Program-made: the position numbers and the translations under genes | Shown here: piece after piece, positions 19,500 through 29,407 of the stretch | How positions within the stretch are numbered: position 1 is the first letter of the stretch | Layout of the letters: every line of letters starts with the position of its first letter | The notes under the pieces: model-generated | Database searches by the model: none | Told to the model about the DNA's origin: nothing | The model's input: the letters and a program-made list of their open reading frames with translations, nothing else | Assembly (NCBI RefSeq): GCF_007559345.1 | Contig: NZ_VMBH01000001.1 | Span: 248,001-312,000 of the forward strand | Length of the DNA stretch: 64,000 bases | Reading direction: 5' to 3' | From: Cardinium endosymbiont of Dermatophagoides farinae | GTDB taxonomy: Bacteria > Bacteroidota > Bacteroidia > Cytophagales > Amoebophilaceae

Positions 19500-20907
19500 T
19501 TAATCACTTAACCGTAGACATGTGGCTATGGCATGCAGCCCTGCATCAACTAGCATTTTGATAATTTTTTTTTGCTGGTCTACTTCAGGTATTGCAGAGA
19601 GCAGGTCTTTGAAATACACTAGTATGGTTTGTCTTTTTTTGTCGTTATGGTTAATAATCCGTGGAAAATGCTTGTGGCTCAATAGGGATTTTAACATCTC
19701 TTGCTTATCTTTGCATACATCGTCAAATATGCATTTGGCCACTTTAGCCTTAGATTTAGCCTTAGAAGGACTCCGGTTGTATCCACCTATAAATTCATTA
19801 AGCGAGCTGTAATACTTACGATAGATATCAGTATATCTATTTAATAGGTGCATCAATACATTTTGACCATCTAAATCTGTTGTAGTGATACCTGCCTTTT
19901 CAAGTAATGCACAGAATATTTGACTCCATTTAGGATAGCGCGTGTACGCTACCTCCATTAATAGCGTATGACCATACTCATTTTTCGTCCAAATTTTTTA
20001 TACGATTATTCTTAATCAAATGCATTGCTATATCTTTTCGGTCATATGAGACTATACGCCTCAATCCATTTCCATGTTCATCTGCTCTTTCACCATTATA
20101 TACCCAATTTATTAGATCAGCGCCTGCATCGATTAGAAGTCCTATTATCTCTGGAGTCCCCAGGCATATTGCCTTGCCTAATAGAGCAGGCAAATCAAGG
20201 TCTGGATCTTTCCTGCGAATGTGCACCAGTCGTCCATATTTTATGAGCGCTTGTACCATTTCTTTATGACCAGAAGCCATTGCATAATCCAATACAGATA
20301 TCCCAAATAGATCTTTTGCATGTATATTTACTTTTATATTTTCACTTGTAAGGAACCTTATAAATTTCAATACAACTTTAGGGGATTTTGAAAAAACGGC
20401 AAGTGCAAGTAGATTCTTTATCTGGCTATATAACCTAGAAGTCCTATGATTCAGTTTGATAATATTATCAAAAAATTTGTTATGATGTTTTTCGTGTTGC
20501 CTGGATTGGCCTTTATATAAGATAGATAGGGAGTCATTTCTAGGTAGGGTACCACTTTGGAGCCTGTAATCTACTTTGTTATGTTGTTTAATATTATCTA
20601 AATGTTGCAATATGTACGAAAGTAGTTGATACCTTTTTGGTACACCTATCTGTGTTTGTGATGGACTTGTATGTATGATGTTATCAATTAAACGACTTAT
20701 ATTGCGTGTAAAATTTTGTATTCTAGTTGTATTTTCCCGTTTCTGCACAGGTTGCTCAGCTGGAGCGTTTTTATTTTTATACCCAGTAACTGTACCAAGG
20801 CCTTGTTCATTTTTTTCCTTCGCGTTTAATACAGTAGGTTTAGTTAGATTGGTACATGATAAAGGTATGTAACTCAAAGCTAGTAAAAACTTGATTTTTC
20901 TCCTCAT
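19500..20907 (-). pseudogene. Ankyrin-repeat lipoprotein, frame-broken
   Basis: Starts at 20907 with MRRKIKFLLALSYIPLSC, a lipoprotein signal with lipobox IPLSC. Ankyrin-like helices begin around residue 170: KDLFGISVLDYAMASGHKEMVQALIKYG, then GKAICLGTPEIIGLLIDAGAD and RRIVSYDRKDIAMHLIKNN. The frame stops at 19978, but the next frame carries on without a gap as EYGHTLLMEVAYTRYPKW and ends with another repeat, IIKMLVDAGLHAIATCLR, at 19500. The junction is a run of five A near 19980, where one extra A (or two missing) would break it. Ankyrin proteins of intracellular symbionts often act on host proteins; that role is inference. Confidence 0.72.
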
Positions 20908-21048
20908 AATCTATTGAAGTAATGTTAATAATCAAACTCGATGATAGCAGCATATTGCCTGTAACTATTGTGTAAATAAGTAAATTCATATACTATAAAA
21001 AATTAAGGTAATATCAAAGCTTATGTGTCTAAATAAAGGTAAGATCAA

Positions 21049-21363
21049 ATGACAGCATCCAATGACGCTATCTACTTTTTACATATCCATGCAAAACCTA
21101 AAAGCCATCAGGGTAAGGTTGAGCACTGGATAGAAGAAGGGGGGAAGTATAGATTACAGCTCCGTATTATGGCGCCTCCTGAGGGGGGTAAAGCCAACAA
21201 AGCGATTATTGCCTTATTGGCTAAAACGTTAGATATAGCTAAAAGCAATATTACCTTAGTAAGTGGCGCTACTGTGCGCCGTAAAACTTTTAAGATAGTA
21301 CCATGGTCTGTGCTATTGGCTGAGAAGTTACCAAAACGCAACCCATTGCCTACGCTTTTTTAA
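21049..21363 (+). CDS. DUF167/YggU family protein
   Basis: Small conserved protein of the UPF0235/DUF167 fold; biochemical role not established. Family features: IHAKPKSHQGKVEHW at the N-terminus, YRLQLRIMAPPEGGKANKAIIALLAKTL in the centre (the PxxGKAN core) and ITLVSGATVRRKTFKI near the end. Length 104 is typical. Divergently placed from its upstream neighbour, with an AT-rich gap before it. Confidence 0.85.
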   Translation: MTASNDAIYFLHIHAKPKSHQGKVEHWIEEGGKYRLQLRIMAPPEGGKANKAIIALLAKTLDIAKSNITLVSGATVRRKTFKIVPWSVLLAEKLPKRNPLPTLF

Positions 21364-21429
21364 AGAGACTTGATTACGGTATCTTATTTTAAGAAATCTT
21401 TAAGGTCAGGATCTATTGCAGTTAGCGCC

Positions 21430-21774
21430 AGAGGCTAGAAAGGCCTTTGGCACACAAATACTAGTGACCGGCCGATAAAGGCCTTATTCCTTTATCGACG
21501 GTCACAATACCCCTCTAGTATCGTCTACTAGAAGAGCCGTGAACAAGGAAAAACGCGCCCTTGGAAAAAGTTGCGATCAGAAAGTGTCACCTTACAGATG
21601 AAAAGAAAAACAGTTTGCAGGGAGGGCTGCAGGACGGCTCTTGTTTTTCCATCTGTAAGGTGCGCTTTCAGCAACTTTTTTCATCAGCGCTTGATTTTTT
21701 GGCTACTTTTTGATCAAGCAAAAAGTAGCATACAAATTCCTTTGATCAAGCAAAAGGTAAGAGACCAATTCCTT
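21430..21774 (-). repeat. Family III fragment followed by a full family II hairpin repeat
   Basis: 21440-21515 holds AAAGGCCTTTGGCACAC and an inverted GATAAAGGCC/CCTTTATCGACGG pair (family III). 21550-21774 is a complete family II copy with arms AAAAGTTGCGATCAGAAAGTG and GCTTTCAGCAACTTTTTTCA. On the minus strand it begins right after the ftsQ stop (TAAAAGGAATTGG), and the CTTTTTGCTTGATCAAA start module is repeated twice. Confidence 0.7.
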
Positions 21775-22656
21775 TTACTCACAAATCAACTGATTTTTAA
21801 ACGCCACATTTACACGATGGTAGGCCTTCCAGCCCTTGTAGGGAATAACCTGGCTATAGAAAAGTTGGAGTTTCTCAAACTTTTCCTCTATACTTTCTGC
21901 TTTTTCAAATTCTATTTGATGCCCACCCACTTGGGTGCCTAGTATGATTGTACCATTAGCTGCTACCTCTAAGCTTGTAATCTGCCGGCTCCAAAAGGCA
22001 TTCCTATAAATAAAGTGTAATAATGCCAACAACCCTTTATCGCATAGCTTGCTTTTTTCTGTAACTATATTTTCACCAGCTACGACAAGCAGCCGAAGTG
22101 GGGGTGGGTCTTTTAACGTTATCAACCTACCTTGTTCATCTAGGTAGGTCTGTGAATTACTTGGCTCCATTAAGCCAATAGACCGCTTTTGAGATTCGAT
22201 TGCTAGATGGCAATTTTGTGCGCTATGTTCCGCACATATATTTGAGTATGTTGGCGCCTGCGTTTTTCCTAAACATTGCGCATCACAAATGGGTTTCGAA
22301 AGAGGTCTGACGATACGGGCAATAAAACATTTGGTTGTTAAGCAGATTTTTAAAGTGCCGTTCCAACTTTTATAGACCAATACGTTTTGTATAAGCGGGT
22401 GGTTTTTAAGTTGATGTTGTATGGCATAGGTGTTGATACTTTTTAGTGGCTTACCACGTAAAGTGTTTTGATCTGTTGCCTGGAGTAGGTTGATGATCTC
22501 TTTGCGGGTTATAAAAGATTGTCCTGGATGGTCTTTGATGGTTAGCTCTATAGCTTTGCAGACCAAAGCAGCATGCTTTTTTTCCACGAATAGTAGCGAT
22601 AAACATAGACCAACCGTTACAAACAAAGCGGCTACCTTGCTTACTATTTGACCCAT
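21775..22656 (-). CDS. ftsQ: FtsQ-like cell division protein with an in-frame palindromic insertion
   Basis: Bitopic division protein joining the FtsL/FtsB complex. Seen: an N-terminal membrane segment (about 7-25), a POTRA-like part FITRKEIINLLQATDQNTLRGKPL with INTYAIQHQLKNHPLIQNVLVYKSWNGTLKI (about 48-107), then IARIV, and after the insertion YLDEQGRLITL (about 171), as in FtsQ proteins where 'QPIARI...YLDEDGxL' is continuous. Residues about 117-159 come from a 129-bp family I element (22180-22308) and read RPLSKPICDAQCLGKTQ and onward. The insertion lies in a loop before the beta domain and keeps frame. The FtsQ call is by order of motifs, as this family is poorly conserved. Confidence 0.75.
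   Translation of the reverse strand: MGQIVSKVAALFVTVGLCLSLLFVEKKHAALVCKAIELTIKDHPGQSFITRKEIINLLQATDQNTLRGKPLKSINTYAIQHQLKNHPLIQNVLVYKSWNGTLKICLTTKCFIARIVRPLSKPICDAQCLGKTQAPTYSNICAEHSAQNCHLAIESQKRSIGLMEPSNSQTYLDEQGRLITLKDPPPLRLLVVAGENIVTEKSKLCDKGLLALLHFIYRNAFWSRQITSLEVAANGTIILGTQVGGHQIEFEKAESIEEKFEKLQLFYSQVIPYKGWKAYHRVNVAFKNQLICE
22180..22308 (-). repeat. Palindromic element family I inside ftsQ, copy 7 (subfamily B)
   Basis: 129 bp, that is exactly 43 codons. Ends AGACCGCTTTTGAGA and TTTCGAAAGAGGTCT. On the coding strand it is read in the same phase as the copies in uvrB and nusB, giving (R)PLSKPICD. Flanks AAT and GAC no longer match. It is more diverged than the intergenic copies. Confidence 0.85.
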
Positions 22657-22693
22657 TGCGATGATGTATAGCTATGATCAGATCCTTAGTACT

Positions 22694-24112
22694 TTACGAT
22701 GCAAAGAAGAAAAACCAAATTACAAAAAGTATAGGCAGCAAAATAGGCATAGAAAAGCGGAAGATATAGTTTCCAAAAGGAGGCATGGCGATTCCTGCCT
22801 GCTCTGCAATGGCTTTAACCATAAAGTTGGGGCCATTGCCAATATAGGTCATGGCACCAAAAAAAACGGAAGCTAAGGCAATCGCGCTTAATCGAGTCAC
22901 TGAATCAGGGTAGATCGCTCCTGCTGCATAGGCTTGCACATTGGCTACCACTTCAATGTCTGCCCCTTGTGCAGCCATACTGGCGGCTACAAAATTTAGA
23001 TAGGTGGGCGCATTGTCCAAAACAGAGGAAAAAAGGCCTGTTCCCCAGTATAAAGTAGTCGGTGTAATCAATTGTTTGCCTACTTCAGATGCAGCAAATT
23101 TGCCAATCAACTCAAGTGCTGGGATCATGGTTCCGAAAATACCTATAAAGATTAAACAAACTTCATTTAAAGGTGCAAAACTAAATCCATTCGATAGGAG
23201 TACTGCTTTATTTGCACTATAATAGGAAAGTGTGGCCACCGTTAGCATGATCAACTCACGTACAAAAGAAATAGTATGGCCATGGTAATCAATAGTAGGC
23301 AACCAAGGGAAAATGGTTGGATCTAGAAATACCCCACCAATAACGATAACCAACCAAATTAGATTTTTACTACCTGCAATAGAGACTATACCGGATCTGC
23401 CATCCAGCATCACCTGATTAGGTGTTGAAAGTGGTCTATTGTTGCGCTCAAAAAAGTAAAAAATAGACAATAGCATCAAAAGCGCTATACACCAAGGGAG
23501 GCTATTGTGGATTAAAGTCCATTCAAAAGGTACGCCTTTGAGAAAGCCTAGAAACAAAGGTGGGTCGCCAATAGGTGTTAATGCGCCCCCTATATTACTC
23601 ACTATAAAGATAAAGAAAACAATATGGTAGACTTTAATGCGCCCTTTATTTAATCCTAAATAAGGACGTATGAACAACATAGAAGCACCCGTTGTACCAA
23701 TCAAATTGGCAAATAGGGCACCTATAAAGAGTAGGAGGATGTTGGCTAGCGGGGTCGCACGGGTAGCTACTTTAATGGAGATACCACCGGTTGCCATGTA
23801 TAAAGCAGTAATTAAAGCCATAAATTGTATATATTCAGCTGCTGCTTCTATAGGCTTTATCTTATTTTCTAAAACGATACAGTAGTAAGCCATAACGAAA
23901 GTGGCCAATAATATGGCTACCTTTGCGTAATGTTTGTGCCAAAAACCAGCAAAAAAAAGCGGACCGGTAGCAATCATCAATAGTAAAGCTATAAAAGGTA
24001 TGGCCAACCAAAATGAAGGCGTCATTAGGCTACCATCTGTAGGTAGACTGTGCTCCATACCCTTTGATAGGGTAGCAGCTGTATGGCATAATAATGGCAA
24101 CGTAGCAAACAT
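22694..24112 (-). CDS. nhaD: NhaD-type sodium:proton antiporter
   Basis: Inner-membrane antiporter of the ArsB/NhaD (IT) superfamily, exchanging Na+ for H+. About 12 hydrophobic segments are visible, with the hallmark SNIGGALTPIGDPPLFLGFLKG (about 171-192) and the second half GLFSSVLDNAPTYLNF (about 354-369), the paired re-entrant motifs of the family. Length 472 is normal. It ends 37 bp before the ftsQ start on the same strand, so they may be co-transcribed. Confidence 0.87.
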   Translation of the reverse strand: MFATLPLLCHTAATLSKGMEHSLPTDGSLMTPSFWLAIPFIALLLMIATGPLFFAGFWHKHYAKVAILLATFVMAYYCIVLENKIKPIEAAAEYIQFMALITALYMATGGISIKVATRATPLANILLLFIGALFANLIGTTGASMLFIRPYLGLNKGRIKVYHIVFFIFIVSNIGGALTPIGDPPLFLGFLKGVPFEWTLIHNSLPWCIALLMLLSIFYFFERNNRPLSTPNQVMLDGRSGIVSIAGSKNLIWLVIVIGGVFLDPTIFPWLPTIDYHGHTISFVRELIMLTVATLSYYSANKAVLLSNGFSFAPLNEVCLIFIGIFGTMIPALELIGKFAASEVGKQLITPTTLYWGTGLFSSVLDNAPTYLNFVAASMAAQGADIEVVANVQAYAAGAIYPDSVTRLSAIALASVFFGAMTYIGNGPNFMVKAIAEQAGIAMPPFGNYIFRFSMPILLPILFVIWFFFFAS

Positions 24113-24262
24113 ATATTTTCTAGGTTTTATGGTAATCCTACCGTATTAAGCGGAGGCAATATACTTAAGTTAAAGGTAAAATCATTATATTCACCAGATA
24201 TTTTAAGTAAAAAAGAATAGCCTAGCTTGCTAAGCGTATGCAACGTTCTTTTTAGTTAATAA

Positions 24263-24745
24263 TTGAACATTATGATTGTCAAAACAAAAAAGTATAAAAT
24301 ATCAAGCGGTCTTTATGTAAAATTAGGGATACAAAATATTTTACGTGTGCAATGGTGGATTTTTCCATTGCTTGCGCTTTTTATGGGTACTACCTTTTTT
24401 ATAAAAACGATTTGGTTTGTGTTGATTGGTATAATAGGGATTACTTGTTATCTGATTTTTTGGGTGGTGCAATTTTATGGCCTTACCCAGCTAGATGCCA
24501 ATCGCCCTATGTTTGAGCGTGTAGCTTATGAAATCAATAATCAGCATTTGATGATGCAGCTCAATGCAAGGCAAGCCATGCCCATAGCATGGGTAGATAT
24601 TAGAAAAGCTTATAAGAAAAAAGGATACTTTCTATTGGTATTATCTAAGGTTCAGTTTTTTTATCTTCCATTTAAAATTTTTCATGGAGATAATGAGATT
24701 AAATTTTTTACAACTGTATTGCAACGCAAAGGGTTGTTGAGGTAA
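24263..24745 (+). CDS. Small membrane protein, YcxB-like
   Basis: 160 residues with two hydrophobic segments (about 28-45 and 48-70) followed by a soluble part with a PH-like pattern: AYEINNQHLMMQLNARQAMPIAWVDI, KKKGYFLLVLSKVQFFYLP, then IKFFTTVLQRKG. This layout matches YcxB-like proteins in Bacteroidota; function unknown. The start at 24263 (MNIMIVKT) could equally be the Met four codons later. Weak recognition, but composition and length are those of a real gene. Confidence 0.65.
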   Translation: MNIMIVKTKKYKISSGLYVKLGIQNILRVQWWIFPLLALFMGTTFFIKTIWFVLIGIIGITCYLIFWVVQFYGLTQLDANRPMFERVAYEINNQHLMMQLNARQAMPIAWVDIRKAYKKKGYFLLVLSKVQFFYLPFKIFHGDNEIKFFTTVLQRKGLLR

Positions 24746-24765
24746 CTGCTACCTTATATATAGGC

Positions 24766-24901
24766 TTCTTTTGTGGTGCGCTTATGCTCTGGAATTTGTA
24801 GGAGACACGGAGCGCAAAACCGGAGCGTACTAGATGTACGTGAGGATTTAAGCACCGGATCGACGTACAAATTACCAGCAAAAGTAGCGCCACGGAAGAA
24901 G
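24766..24901. repeat. Repeat family IV, palindromic element
   Basis: About 136 bp with imperfect inverted ends: CTTCTTTTGTGGTGCGC on the left and GCGCCACGGAAGAAG on the right, and a second inner pair CTGGAATTTGTA / TACAAATTACCAG. The centre has GGAGCGTAC and GTACGTGAGG. Only one copy is seen here. It interrupts the sequence just before a response-regulator-like fragment. Confidence 0.55.
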
Positions 24902-24904
24902 TCT

Positions 24905-25003
24905 AATGGGTAGTCTTATTTTGATCCTATTATAGAAGGCGGTAAATTCGCAATGGTGGTCTCTATTCGTGGAGTAGGTTTTAAACTTAAATGGTTTATA
25001 TAA
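24905..25003 (+). pseudogene. Possible remnant of a response-regulator C-terminus
   Basis: A short open stretch reads YFDPIIEGGKFAMVVSIRGVGFKLKWFI and stops immediately before the ppiD start, in the same frame (TAA then ATG). VSIRGVGFKL resembles the last beta-hairpin of OmpR/PhoB-type winged-helix regulators (RGVGY-x-L). No receiver domain is present upstream, where repeat IV lies. Too short to be sure. Confidence 0.3.
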
Positions 25004-26771
25004 ATGGCAATTCTTGGAAGTCTTAGAAAGAGTGGAAATACTTTTGTGGTGGCAGTAGTCTCCTTTTTGGTCGTTATGTTTTTGGGTGGAGAGCTGGCGC
25101 GTGTAGTCCCTTATTTTTTTAGTAGTAAAGGTCAAATTGGTAAGCTTTCTGGTCAGAAAATCAGCTATATGGATTACCGTAAAATTTATGAGACCATTTA
25201 TCGTAATTTTGCCAGTCAAGGCAAGCAGCAGGTGGCAGAAGATCAAATTCGTGATTATGCCTGGCGTCAGCTGATTGAGCGCATGCTTTATATTAAGGAG
25301 ATAGAACAGGTTGGCCTTGCGGTAGGCAACCGAGAGCTGATCGATTTGGTGCAGGGTGAACATATTGATAAGGAGCTTATAGATGCTTTTAAGGATCCTA
25401 AAACAGCTGCATTTGATAAGCAAAAATTATTAGATTACCTTAAAAATTTATCTAAAAGTCAACAAGAATGGTGGTGTGAGGTTGAAAAAGCATTTGCCTT
25501 AAAAAGAACCAAGCAAAAGTTACATCAGCTGATGGTACAAAGCTCCTTTACTACTGCATTAGAAGCCCAGCAAGCGGCACAACATGCTGTCCTGTTTTGT
25601 AATGTAGCTTATCTTTACATTCCTTTTGCTTCGGTTAAAGATGATTTGGTGCCACTGACCAATCAGCAGTTACGAGATTACATGGCTGCCCATAAAAACG
25701 AGTATACATCTTTATCAGAAAGCAGAACCATTCAGTATATTACCTTTCCTATTCAACCAGATGAAAAAGATAAGGCTGATTTTCAAAAAGAGTTAAACTC
25801 CCTTCTGGTTCAATTTTCTACTGTGACTGATCCGTATGCCTTTGCTAAGCAGCATACAGATGGGAATCTTTCAGATACACGTTTGAGCTGTACGGCCGAT
25901 ACATTACCGGATGCTTTTGCAGCCATAAAGCATACATTGAAAGAGGGTATGATGGTAGGACCTGTTGTTGGTGATGCCTTGCATACCCTGTATAAGGTGG
26001 TTAAGAAAGAGAAAAACAATTATGAAATTGCGTGCATTGAGAAAAAGCCAATGGTGAGTGACCATACACGCCATACCCATTTTAGATCGGTGCAACAGCT
26101 TACTGGCTCAGTAAAGGATTTGGCCAGCTTAGCGCAATTGGCTACCAATGCCCATTTAACCATTCAGAAAGAGACTGTTGCACCATCTGATGGCTCTATC
26201 GGTGCCTATGCAAATGGCCGGAAGGTAGTGCGCTGGTTGTACAATGAAGCTAGTGTAGGGAAGGTTTCCCAGCTTTTTGATTTGGGGAATGTCTATCTAT
26301 TGGCCGTTATGGTCGAACAGGTAAAAGCAGGTGATTTGGTCCCTTTACATTCAGTTTCCCGAAAAGTATACCAGAAAGTGTTGCATCAAGAAAAAGCCAA
26401 AATAATTTTAGATAAGCTCAAACAAATTGAAGCTACTACGCTAGAAGGTATAGCAGAACAGTATGGTGAGGGGGCAACCATACAATTGGTAGAACAGTTG
26501 CGCTTTTTGGAAAATGATCACCCTGATCTTAAGCAAGCCCAAGCTTTTATAGGGAAATGTTTTGGCTTAAAGCCAGGTGTTATCAGTGATCCAATTGTTG
26601 ATGATAGCGGCATCTTCATTGCTTGTGTAAAAAAGTAAAGATAGCGCGCCTACACAAGAAAAGGATACTGAACAAATGAGACAGATAGAGCGGTGGATGC
26701 AGCCCTATTATATTGGTAGTGCTATGGAGGAGCTGGCACAAGTTATCGATGAGCGGTATAAAATTGAATAA
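25004..26771 (+). pseudogene. ppiD: PpiD/SurA-like periplasmic chaperone, frame-broken near the C-terminus
   Basis: Membrane-anchored folding factor. It starts MAILGSLRKSGNTFVVAVVSFLVVMFL, the N-terminal anchor typical of Bacteroidota PpiD. A SurA-N-like chaperone part follows (ISYMDYRKIYETIYRNF, RQLIERMLYIKEIEQ), then a degenerate parvulin-like centre. The open frame ends at 26638, but another frame runs on to 26771 as KDSAPTQEKDTEQMRQIERW to ELAQVIDERYKIE, matching the usual 'I-D-N-R-Y' end of the family. The junction is a run of six A near 26629-26634. The intact part is 544 residues, about 590 with the tail, shorter than free-living relatives. Confidence 0.78.
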
Positions 26772-26850
26772 GCTAGTTTGTCTGCTATAGCTGTAGTATT
26801 GTTGCTACTTTAATAAGCCATATCATAAATTTTTATTAGATTTCCTGTAT

Positions 26851-27860
26851 ATGTACAATATATCTATTCTAAAAGAGCAGCTAGCTCGTCCTAAGCAGGT
26901 TGCGGTGGTCATGCATGCTAGGCCTGATGGAGATGCACTTGGCACTTCGTTGGCTTTGGCTTTGTTTCTAAGCGCACAAGGCCATTCTGTTCATGTAATT
27001 GCACCAACTGAATATCCTACTTTTCTATCCTGGCTACCGGGCTTAGATGCTGTAACAGTAGCTGCCCACTGCACACGGGAGGACTTGTTGGCGCAAATCA
27101 AAGGCATAGATCTACTTTTTTGTGTTGATTTCTCTGCTGCTAGCCGTTTGGATGAGTCAGCCTATATATTAGAACAATCTGATGCCTTTAAGGTTATTAT
27201 TGACCATCATATAGAACCGGAAAACTTTGCAGACCTTTTATTGTGGGATCCAAAAGCAGCTGCTAGTGCAGAAGTATTGTTTCAAGTTTTTGAAGCATTG
27301 GGTCAGAAAGACAAGGTAACCCTTTCGGTTGCCACTTGTTTGTATACGGGTCTTGTAACCGATACCAACTCCTTTAAAAATCCAAATATTAGGCCTATAA
27401 CCCATCGAATTGCAGCAGAGTTGATGGAATATGGCGTTGATACCTTTAAGGTACAACGCTTGATTTATGGCAATCAGCCCTCAATAGGTTGCATTTCTTT
27501 GGTTTTGCAGTTAGTCAGCGTTTGGTTGTGCTATCCGCTTTGCATGTAGCCTATTTTGTGATTCAAAAGGAGGATTATAAGAGATACGATTTAAAGAGTG
27601 GGGATACAGAAGGATTGGTAGATTATGGCCTTTCCTTAAAGGGGATATCTTTGGCTGCTGTTCTAAAGGAAAAAGATGAGATGGTCTATCTTTCCCTTCG
27701 ATCTGTTGGCGATGTGCCAGCCAACTTAATTGCTAAGCAATATTTTAGTGGCGGAGGACATAAGAATGCTGCAGGAGGTATTTCTCATTTAAGTTTAGCT
27801 GAAACCGTGGATCGGTTTGAGAAAATATTACAAGAACTTCATCTTCAATTTAATTTTTAA
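26851..27860 (+). pseudogene. nrnA: NrnA-type DHH/DHHA1 phosphoesterase, frame-broken
   Basis: Bifunctional oligoribonuclease/pAp phosphatase type. The DHH domain shows MHARPDGDALGTSLAL (about 22-37), LLFCVDFSAASRLD (about 90) and the eponymous IDHHIEP (about 114-120), then YTGLVTDTNSFKNPN. The DHHA1 domain follows in the next frame: LVDYGLSLKGISLAAVLKE and the substrate-binding FSGGGHKNAAGG. The break is at CCC 27478-27480, where CAG-CCC-CTC would need one more C. Corrected length is about 336, normal for the family. Confidence 0.88.
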
Positions 27861-27869
27861 TTTAATCAT

Positions 27870-29129
27870 ATGAAACTGAAACGTAAAGTAGTCTGCGCGT
27901 GGATATTATTGGCGCTAGTTATGGGACTTGTCTGGTACAATCATCAATACCATTCTTATGGTTATCCTTTTATGACCACTCCATCTGGTCTTTCCTATAA
28001 GTCTATAGGAAGGCAAGGTAACGGAAAGAAGGTAAAAGATGGAGAATGGGTCGAGCTCGCGCTGCTTATGAAAGTAGTACCTAAAAAAATAACTGAAGCT
28101 AATCCAAGCAGTGCTCAGGAAGCAGGTGAAGCTAAGCCAAGTAGCGCTCAGGAAGCAGGTGAAGCTAAGTCAAGCAGTGCTCAGGAAGCAGGTGAAGCTA
28201 AGTCAAGCAGCGCTAAGGAAGCAGGTGAAGCTAATCCAAGTAGTGCTCAGGAAGCAGGTGAAGCTAAGTCAAGCAGCGCTAAGGAAGCAGGTGAAGCTAA
28301 GCCAAATAGCGCTAAGGAAGCAGAAAAAGGTAAGCAAAGAAGTACTGACGAAAGAGTATTACTAAACATACAGCAACCTGTGCTCTATCAATTTGATCAA
28401 TCTTTCCAATCAAACAATAAGCAAATAGCTGAAATGATAGGTATGATGGAAGCAAAGCAACGCATGGTTTTTAAATGTAACCCTGGGTACTATTTAGAAG
28501 AAAAAGATCCAGAACGTTTGGAGCAGATTTTAAAGGCGCTCGATTTACACAAAGAGGATGAAATAGTAATAGATATTAAATTAGGTAGAATTATGACTGA
28601 TCAAGCATACAAAGACATGCTAGAGGAACGCTGTGCTACACAACTAGCCAAGGATAAAAAGCTTATTACGGACTATTTAGCTGCCCATCATATTGAAGCA
28701 TCTTCAACTGATTCTGGGCTTTATTATATTATTGATCAACCCTCCAGAGAGATGGCTGTGGATAAGGGAAAGATGGTTACAGTTCATTATACGGGCAGGC
28801 TACTAGATGGCACTATGTTTGATACGAGTATCGAAGAAGTTGCCAAAGCGAACAATCTCTATAATCCACGAAGACCCTACAGGCCACTTACCTTTCAGGT
28901 AGGTATTGGCCAAGTGATTAAAGGGTGGGATGAAGGCTTATTATTGCTTAAGAAGCATGAAAAAGCACGCTTTTTTATACCATCTGCTTTGGCCTATGGC
29001 CTAGATGCTCGAGGCGATGTGATTCCTGCAAATGCAATTCTACTATTTGAAGTTGAGGTGGTGGATGTATGTGAGCCTAGTGAATCGAAACCTAAGCAAT
29101 CAGCATCTGATGAATCGAAATCTAAATAA
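27870..29129 (+). CDS. FKBP-type peptidyl-prolyl isomerase with a minisatellite-coded linker
   Basis: Anchored or exported prolyl isomerase. N-terminal membrane segment (about 8-24), then a degenerate FKBP-like start (TPSGLSYKSIGRQGNGKKVKDGEWVE). A hydrophilic linker (about 76-153) follows, built of seven 11-residue units EAGEAKSSSAQ, and then a helical region. The C-terminal FKBP domain (about 301-400) is canonical: MVTVHYTGRLLDGTMFDTS, VIKGWDEGLLLLKKHEKA and IPSALAYG...IPANAILLFEVEVVDV. Nine bases after nrnA, so probably co-transcribed. A GldI-like role is possible but not shown. Confidence 0.85.
   Translation: MKLKRKVVCAWILLALVMGLVWYNHQYHSYGYPFMTTPSGLSYKSIGRQGNGKKVKDGEWVELALLMKVVPKKITEANPSSAQEAGEAKPSSAQEAGEAKSSSAQEAGEAKSSSAKEAGEANPSSAQEAGEAKSSSAKEAGEAKPNSAKEAEKGKQRSTDERVLLNIQQPVLYQFDQSFQSNNKQIAEMIGMMEAKQRMVFKCNPGYYLEEKDPERLEQILKALDLHKEDEIVIDIKLGRIMTDQAYKDMLEERCATQLAKDKKLITDYLAAHHIEASSTDSGLYYIIDQPSREMAVDKGKMVTVHYTGRLLDGTMFDTSIEEVAKANNLYNPRRPYRPLTFQVGIGQVIKGWDEGLLLLKKHEKARFFIPSALAYGLDARGDVIPANAILLFEVEVVDVCEPSESKPKQSASDESKSK
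28094..28325 (+). repeat. 33-bp tandem repeat inside the FKBP gene
   Basis: About seven units of GAAGCAGGTGAAGCTAAG plus a 15-bp AGC/GCT-rich half, each 33 bp (11 codons), differing at a few sites (AAG/AAT, CAG/AAG). A multiple of three keeps the frame whatever the copy number, so length variation between strains is likely. Confidence 0.9.
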
Positions 29130-29232
29130 GTCTTTACGATAACATACATGCCCATTGTCTTCTATTGCGGTAATGGAGGTTAGGTGATTCCAATACCTAC
29201 CATACAATACGATTGGTTATGGTGCTGTCTCT

Positions 29233-29374
29233 AGACCTTTTGCAAAACCTATTTGTGATCAGCAGTTTTTAGGAGAAGCGCAGTCGAGCACCGCAGCATA
29301 CTAAATGTATTTGAGGAGCATAGACAAGCTTCGACACCAAAATTGCCATTAGAAATAGGTTTTGCAGAAGGTCT
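29233..29374 (+). repeat. Palindromic element family I, copy 8 (subfamily A)
   Basis: 142 bp long form, flanked by direct repeat TCT (29230-29232, 29375-29377). It is almost the exact reverse complement of copies 3 and 4. Confidence 0.9.
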
Positions 29375-29407
29375 TCTGATGCGCTTATTGTTTTATTGGT
29401 CTACCCT

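Noticed and set aside
24708-25423. Minus-strand ORFs over repeat IV and the ppiD start
   Set aside because: They lack any family signal and are antisense to a supported gene.
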